This document shows, piece after piece, positions 58,076 to 64,000 of a stretch of 64,000 nt of DNA. Source of the DNA: Dendrophyllia cribrosa (lineage: Eukaryota > Cnidaria > Anthozoa > Scleractinia > Dendrophylliidae); contig JAJLRJ010000002.1 in the NCBI GenBank assembly GCA_024195265.1, positions 51,501,043-51,565,042 of the forward strand. The letters run 5' to 3'. The notes under the pieces were generated by a model that did not search any database, was not told the DNA's origin, and was given only the letters and a program-made list of their open reading frames with translations. The translations under genes were made by a program, and so were the position numbers. How positions within the stretch are numbered: the first letter of the stretch is position 1; each line of letters begins with the position of its first letter.

Positions 58076-61000
58076 CTACAAAGAAATAGAACACATAATT
58101 TTAAATGCTGAGATGCTTTGGTTCTTAAAGTATAAATCCGATGTGTGGCTTTATCTCCCTTAATTCATATTGATAATAAGATAATAGATAGTATACTGGT
58201 TGCTATGCTACAGAACATCGGACACAAACGGACGGACGGATGGACGGATAAATGAATAGAAACTGATGAAGAGATGGATAAGGTTATTCTAAGAACTCTT
58301 AGAGTTCGATGATGGTTTATTTATTTGGGTACATTGTGAGTGATTAACCGTATCACTGCATTAACCATATAGGCCAATTTTGATATCGTAAAATTCTACT
58401 GAACTTGACTCTGAGGCTTAGGGGAATAAAACATAATATAATTATTTTTCATCTCTGAACCTCAATGCGACTAATTAATTTTGTTTTATTCCCTTAAGCT
58501 TCGGAGCCAAGTGACTGGGAATTTTAATATATCGAAAATGGCCTATAAATACGGTTAATACGGTGATACAGTTAATCACAATGTACTAAAATATCTAGTA
58601 AACGATCATCATTTCGGCTATAAACAGTTCTAAGAGTAACCCTTTCTTCTATTAATCTTTCTATTGATCCATTCATTCGATCCGACCATCGATTTGTCCG
58701 TCCGTTTGCTTTTCTCTTCTCAAAGCTAGATTATCCCAATTTAAAAACTGTAAATAAATTAGCGAGTGCCATAGCCTTGAAAGTTTATCATACAAGCTGC
58801 ATGATTCTGTAATTTCTAGATTCGCTTGTTCCTGCTTTATTAGACAACTGATGGAGCGACTTACATTAGTTAAAAGTTTGTCTACTATATATATTTGTCC
58901 CACTTGAGAGAAAAGGTAAATATAAAAAGATAGATACCCTAGATGTACCAGTCCGATTTCATGTATGGCAAGTAGACTTTAGCCAAGAATTGAATCTTCT
59001 TACCCATGAGAACCTCCATATACACTAGTTTTGTGATAAATATCATTCCATATCACTTGATTCGAAATCCCCGTTGTAATTGAAGTACCAACCGTGAACA
59101 CCAGTCGGGCGTCAAAGGCTCTTTGCAGAAGCTGCAACACCTCTCGTCCTTCACGAGTATCCGGGAGATAAGCAGTGCTTGACCTCCCTTCATAACGTTG
59201 ACCGGGGTTGGGATGTTCCGCGCCTTGAAATCCCGATGGAAAGTGATAATCGATTATGATTGTGCCGTAGCCTGCAATTCAACAACAACAACTTGGTGAA
59301 GATGTAGATTATGCTGCTTTTATATAGGAGTTCAGAAGCGGTTCAGTAAAATTAATAAAAACTTAGTTCAAACTAATTGCGATGAATAGCTTTTTTTCGC
59401 CATTTCGTATTGTCCGATTCCAGCAATGACATGTACATGGTCCTACGGGCAACCATGCATGGGGCGTGACCTTTTGCGTAAAAAAACGGGTTGGTTGGGA
59501 CAAAGAATTTGTTTAAACGCCCTAACATACAAAAAACGAAATCTGTCTCTAGTCTCATTCAGGTACAGAGGAGTGCTTCTTCTCAGTGTACATTTAGCGA
59601 TCAATTGAGAGAGCCTAGAACCCGTTGACAATAAAAGTTCGCGCACTTGCTATCAATATCGTCACCGGAAAAAAAGCCAGAATATTGTGAGGTAAAAAAA
59701 GTCTTTTAATTGCCCCGCAATAAAACAACGAAATGTCGCTTGGTAGGGTCGGGGATTCCAGTCCCCGGGACTACAAAAGTAAGCAAATGTCCTCCTAACG
59801 CCCAGGAAGGGAATCATATGACATTTTGGAATTAACTGCTGCGCAATTCTAAAGGTTTATTACTAAAAGTTAGACTACAGTGTAATATGAGTGGCCACCT
59901 CTTTTAAGCAACCGGGCGGTTGTCACATTTTAGGTGGTGACTTATAGAATTAGCTCGATTGTATTGAGGCATGCGCATTTCTTTTGTTAGATCAAGAAAC
60001 CGGTTACAACTCGTTTAAACTTATTGAAAGCGTCAACGGAATCAAACTTTGGTCCCAAACTAACGTTTACTTTCACGCGGCTCATAACGCATCACAATTG
60101 CTACAATATCAAGGAAAGAAACAAAAAAGGGACAAATTCGTTAAAGATAAAAGTGTAGGAGGCGCTATACATCGGTAGTGTTTTAATAAACCAACCATTT
60201 AACTTTGATCAGTTCAATTAATCAGGACTAAAACCAATTGTATCTTGGTTTTAATGAGTGTTTCTTACATATGACACCGGTTGCATGCTGTTTTGTAACT
60301 TTGGCCATGCATTTGGGTGCAAACGTTATTTCAATTGGTTGTGATTGGCAGATCAAACGAACGAGTCTTCAGGGTACAAGAGTGGGCTGCATGCGATAAT
60401 GTTGGTGGTGAAAATAGACTTTAATCAAAGGCTTCTACGAGCCAACTCGTGAATGCGAAACAACCTTTGGATCATCCTGTCTCCAACGCGTTGTCCTCCA
60501 CTGACCACTTAGCCTGCGAATACAGCCGCCTCTCATCGCTCCCGGCCGCTAGGGGCGTTCGCGCGAGAGAGCGTCTGCGATTTACTTTGAGAAATTCCAT
60601 ACTGATGACGTAAATCACCCGTCGCTAATCTCGTATAATTATAATAATGTGCATGCGGTGAAACCAAATGAAATGAAAGGTGTTGACAGGCCCATCACAA
60701 ATCCAGCTAGCGCCTGGCGTGTTTGTTGTGACCTTTGTTCACTCGGTTTTAAGTGTAGTTTGATTTTTACAGTTTAGCCCTGATCAGTATGTCTTTTAAA
60801 GATCTACCCCTTTTGTATGAAAGAAGGGGAGGTTCTTTATAGGTCCGTCTAAGCAAAGATTGTGATTCATTTGTCCATGAGGATGTAGGCACACAGGGTT
60901 GTATTGTGTTACAAAGGATAACATTTCCTTGCGCGCAGTGGTTTATTATTTCTGTTTCCATCTTTGCCGTGAAAATATTGGCGAAAGAAACTGCCATTTT

Positions 61001-63738
61001 CGACCCCGGCCATTGCGGTGCCATGAGTCTAAAGGTAGTCTTTCCGCTAAAAGCAGACTGATGATGATAATTACGGGATTCTTCTTCCCATGTATCGCCG
61101 ATAAATGTTCATTCATCCAGACGTGCACGAGTGGCGCCGTGTGAAATATCAGTAACTTGCCATATCCGGTCGGTAAATTGACAAAAGTAGAAAAACCTCT
61201 TCACCGCAGATAAAACTATAAAAGCCTGAAACTGACTTGCTTGTAACGTCATAACATTAAACATAGGACAAATAGATTGAACGCAGAGTCGTACAGTTTC
61301 TAACGACAGACAAGATTAATCCTCGCAATTGGCGATTGAGTTACAACACTGCATAATTTAAAGCATAATTATGTTAAATTATCAAGTTGGCCAATCAGCG
61401 CTCCTGTCTTGATGCGGGACAGATTTTTGTCATCAGTATGGAATTTCTCAAAGTAAATCGCAGACGCTCTCTCGCGCGAACGCCTCTTGCGGCCGGGAGC
61501 GATGAGAGGCGGCTGTATTCGCAGGCTACCGACCACTCCGCCCTCCCCTTCCTCCAACGCCGTCTCCATGGGTTAAAACAGGTGACCAATACCTACCGCA
61601 TTTGGAACGGGCAAAATATATGCGCAAGTCTTATGTACTGGTCATCGGAATTACCAAGAAACGTTTACAGCCGATAAATGGAAGGAAGAAGTAAAATGTT
61701 TTATATCTGTCCTCGTTTTCTATATCTTGTTCAACGCTTCGCGTATTCGACGAGTTAAAAACAGTCACCCTACGAGACCACTAAACAAGTTGCATACTGT
61801 TTGTAACACAAGCAGGTTTACCTTCGTAACCTGAAAGACTGCTGTAACGCTCAGTATGAAACCTCATGTTTCCTCGAGGCTGGTTTCCTAGAAGCACGCC
61901 CTGAGGCTCTTGACACACTGGGCACCTGTTACACACACCTAATGCAGTTTGGAGGCATCCTGAACAGAACACGTGCTCGCACTTTAAACTTCGTGGACTT
62001 GATATAGTATCAAGACAAATAGGACAAGTATCTATAAAAACACCACTGAATATGAGTATTAAAACAAGTGCAACTTCCTTCCCTAAAGGGAATGAATTGT
62101 TTTGATACAAGCTAAATTTAATCCGGCTGGTTAGGGGATTGTTACTTTTAAATTCTTGTTCTATCGAGGTGCGCTATTAATGTCATTAATTCAAATTCCT
62201 TAATTTGAATGTCATGCAATCGTCAACATTTACGTTTATTTCTTAAAAGTATCAATGATCATGTCCTGTAGATGTAATGTCCTTAAGAGATCACTAATAT
62301 TCGGTGCTTCTAATGATTGACTCCCTCAGCAGCAGGGTAAAAAAAGGCAATGTCATTGGCTGTTTTTATGCTAGAGACGTTAAAGTCGTCTAGACGCAAT
62401 TAACGTCTCAGACGTTAAATGCGTCTGGTATAAAAACGGGACGCATTAAAGGCAACAGAGAAAAACACGAGATTTACTAGCAAAAACTATTTTCTGAAGT
62501 AACTGGACACGACTAAAGTCGTCCCCAAATAAATTTTAAGAGCACGAATATACAAATAGGGCTAAATTCGTCCTCGTTAAGGCCGTCCCGTTTTTATACC
62601 AGACGTATTTAACGTCTAAGGGCCTCTTCATATGAGCCCGGTTGACCGGGCTGGCCCGCGTAACGGGACGGATTTCGCTTTGGGTTCATATGAGAAAATT
62701 CAGCCCGGTTTCCGAGATGAAGCTTCGCCATCTCCACTCGCAATTCCTGGTATTGAATTTGCTTGTCCGCGTCGAAATCAAGGCTTCTGGACGCCATTTT
62801 AAACTTGTAGTTAAGTAAACAGTCGATCAATTGGCTGACCATCTCTGTTTGCCAACGGAACTTCCTAGGAATCGAGAGAGAAGAACATTCCTCACTTCCC
62901 GCCATGTTTACCAACCGTGCAGCTACGTCATCGACCATGTAACGCATGCGCTGTTGCGAAGAATTCGTCCCGGTAACCGGGATGAAGTGTTCATATGGAA
63001 AAATTTTCCAGCCCGCTTACCGAGATCCCGGTTGGAAAAACCGAGATCTCGGTAACCGAGACAGCCCGCCGTCACATATGAACACATCAAAAATTTTACA
63101 AAGGATTTAAAGGTAAGGCGAGATCGTCTGTTAAGTGCGTCTGAACGACGCACTTAAAAGAAGACGTTAAAGTCGTCAGACGTTAAATCCGTCTGGCTTA
63201 TTTTCCGTTTTTATACTAGACGTTAAAGTCGTCTCGAGACGACGTTAACGTCTCAGACGATATTAACGTCTGTAGCATAAAAACGGCCATTCAAAAGTTG
63301 AGACAAAATGTCATCGTAACCGTCAAATGGGGGCGAAAAAGATTCATTTTATTAACAACAAAGAAATCGTTATTTTTCGTTATTTGCGCGGGCATTTCAG
63401 AAATCGTTTTTCTTTCTATGGAGCGCGACACCACTAGGAGTAATGAAAGCCAATTGTTTCTAAGTTTGTTAATCGCCTCTGGATCCTAAATTTTAAAGAT
63501 AAAGTCGAAATCTGCTCTTTATTAATTAACATGGCTTTATTGGAAGAATTGAAAAGAAGTAAAAAAACGGCATTTAGTGCAAATATTTGATGCTTTAGGC
63601 TATCATCCATGTACATAGTCTAACAAAACCTATCTTAACCTTCCTCTTCTCTATCCGCCTTGAGTTCACCACCTCCTGTCGGCAGCCGTCCATCTTTCTC
63701 ATTCGCATTTCTCTTCACTGCGCCACTGTAAGATGCAG
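58006..63738 (-). CDS. Locus A: Deltex RING-DTC gene, 5' part outside the window
   Basis: Four exons seen: linker 63738-63640, RING 62031-61822, DTC 59271-59004, terminal 58075-58006. All are in phase with each other, and the first needs an upstream phase-1 exon. The linker matches that of C, and the intron sequence up to 64000 resembles the C intron (compare GTGCGTTCGACATGTTTGT near 63972 with 31179). By that alignment a TRIM exon would be expected to end about 240 bp beyond the window edge. The RING is complete (CPICLDTI, CEHVFCSGC, CPVCQ) and the DTC is intact. The best preserved Deltex half of the C type. The TRIM part is an inference. Confidence 0.75.
59004..59271 (-). CDS. Locus A DTC exon
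   Basis: 268 nt, acceptor AATTGCAG, donor [59 protein letters not shown]. Open throughout without an internal Met. Confidence 0.88.
60510..61528. mobile_element. 1.0-kb element with TAGCCTG ends and 9-bp target duplication
   Basis: About 100-bp inverted ends: TAGCCTGCGAATACAGCCGC ... GCGGCTGTATTCGCAGGCTA. Flanked by CTGACCACT (60501-60509) and CCGACCACT (61529-61537), 8 of 9 identical. No convincing coding capacity. It lies in locus A intron 2, between the RING and DTC exons. Confidence 0.85.
61822..62031 (-). CDS. Locus A Deltex-type RING exon
   Basis: 210 nt, acceptor TTTATAG, donor GTAAAC. All eight RING ligands present. Ends SLSGYEG, one residue longer than B and C. Confidence 0.88.
62358..63288. 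mobile_element. MITE with GACGTTAA-rich inverted ends, nested
   Basis: Ends GGCTGTTTTTATGCTAGAGACGTTAA and the inverse of GGCCGTTTTTATGCTACAGACGTTAA; ATT on each side. The ends contain many copies of GACGTTAA / TTAACGTC and CGTCTAGACG-type palindromes. A second inverted-repeat unit (about 62622-63090, TTCATATGA ends) is nested within. It lies in locus A, between the linker and RING exons. Confidence 0.75.
62609..62947 (-). pseudogene. Captured coding fragment, possible Myb/SANT-like domain
   Basis: 112-codon frame in the nested element. WQTEMVSQLIDCLLNYKFKM and FDADKQIQYQELRVEMAKL look helical, with a leading Trp, like the Myb/SANT-type DNA-binding starts of some transposon proteins. No further domain. 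Could be a chance frame. Confidence 0.35.
63640..63738 (-). CDS. Locus A linker exon
   Basis: 99 nt, acceptor ATCACCAG, donor GTTAAG (non-optimal), phase 1-1. Reads ASYSGAVKRNANEKDG. Homologous to the end of the B macro exon. Confidence 0.55.
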
Positions 63739-64000
63739 CTGGTGATGGGGAATGACTGGAAAGAGTCAAAGGATGATCTAGACAGCAAACGAGAAGAGGT
63801 CATCAGACAAAGAAAAGCGCCATACATTACAACTGAGTTACTTGTAATCTAAAGCTTTAATTAGTTAATTATAAAGGGAAAGTCCCACGAATTTTGTATA
63901 CTGCGATAAAAGTGTGTGGAGCTCACACTAGAAATAGAGTCTGAATATAACATCATTTGCAGATTAAAAGAGTGCGTTCGACATGTTTGTAAACAGCTGA

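Larger units (their letters stand above)
55375..58085. repeat. Segmental duplicate block downstream of A (matches 35950-38600)
   Basis: Co-linear copy that includes the last exon of A. Contains poly-C and poly-G tracts. Apart from that exon no gene is seen. Confidence 0.8.

Noticed and set aside
59735..59790. tRNA-like GGTAGGGTCGGGGATTCCAG segment, repeated in loci B and C
   Set aside because: No A box or cloverleaf; it is part of the duplicated intron sequence.

Overview
The window is animal nuclear DNA: AT-rich, intron-containing, and crowded with LINE, Penelope-like, SINE and MITE debris. Domain content (TRIM45-like and Deltex E3 genes) and repeat style suggest an anthozoan cnidarian, possibly a reef coral. 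That assignment is an inference; no species marker is present.

The core is a tandem cluster of five minus-strand loci, all ending in a Deltex-type RING plus Deltex C-terminal (DTC) domain. From right to left: locus A (58006-63738, 5' part beyond the window edge), B (38494-49256), C (26912-32859), D (18474-22418) and E (3523-14833, a pseudogene). In B, C and D the Deltex exons join, in matching reading phase, to one large upstream exon encoding a TRIM45-like module: RING, two B-boxes, coiled coil and filamin repeat. I reconstructed the splice junctions by hand. The predicted proteins are TRIM-filamin-Deltex fusions with two RING domains each. B is the richest: a KH-like exon and a macrodomain exon lie between the two halves, so one predicted protein of about 1253 residues combines a TRIM ligase, an ADP-ribose-type macrodomain and a DTX3L-like ligase. 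In vertebrates, comparable parts are split between PARP9 and DTX3L, an interferon-induced pair. C and A keep only a short linker exon from the end of the macro exon, and D has neither. Every internal exon is a symmetric 1-1 exon, which explains how modules could be gained or lost without breaking the frame.

Loci D and E form one sequence subfamily, and A, B and C another. The A-C part grew by segmental duplication (about 25.9-36, 36-55.4 and 55.4-64 kb), with extra partial copies of the flanks. These copies give natural empty sites for several transposon insertions. Locus E is dead: it has no TRIM exon, carries an in-frame stop in its RING, and has a 7.6-kb Academ-like DNA transposon (4310-11893, long terminal inverted repeats, two-exon gene with XPG-like nuclease and CXC motifs) in its last intron.

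Other contents: LINE reverse-transcriptase relics (about 150-735, 12125-12270, 54238-55375), a Penelope-like GIY-YIG relic followed by a hammerhead-ribozyme-like motif (15955-16750), a tRNA-derived SINE (45663-45885), a MITE family with TAGCCTG ends and 9-bp target duplications, other MITEs, and many long poly-G/poly-C tracts. No host tRNA or rRNA gene, and no CRISPR array, was seen.
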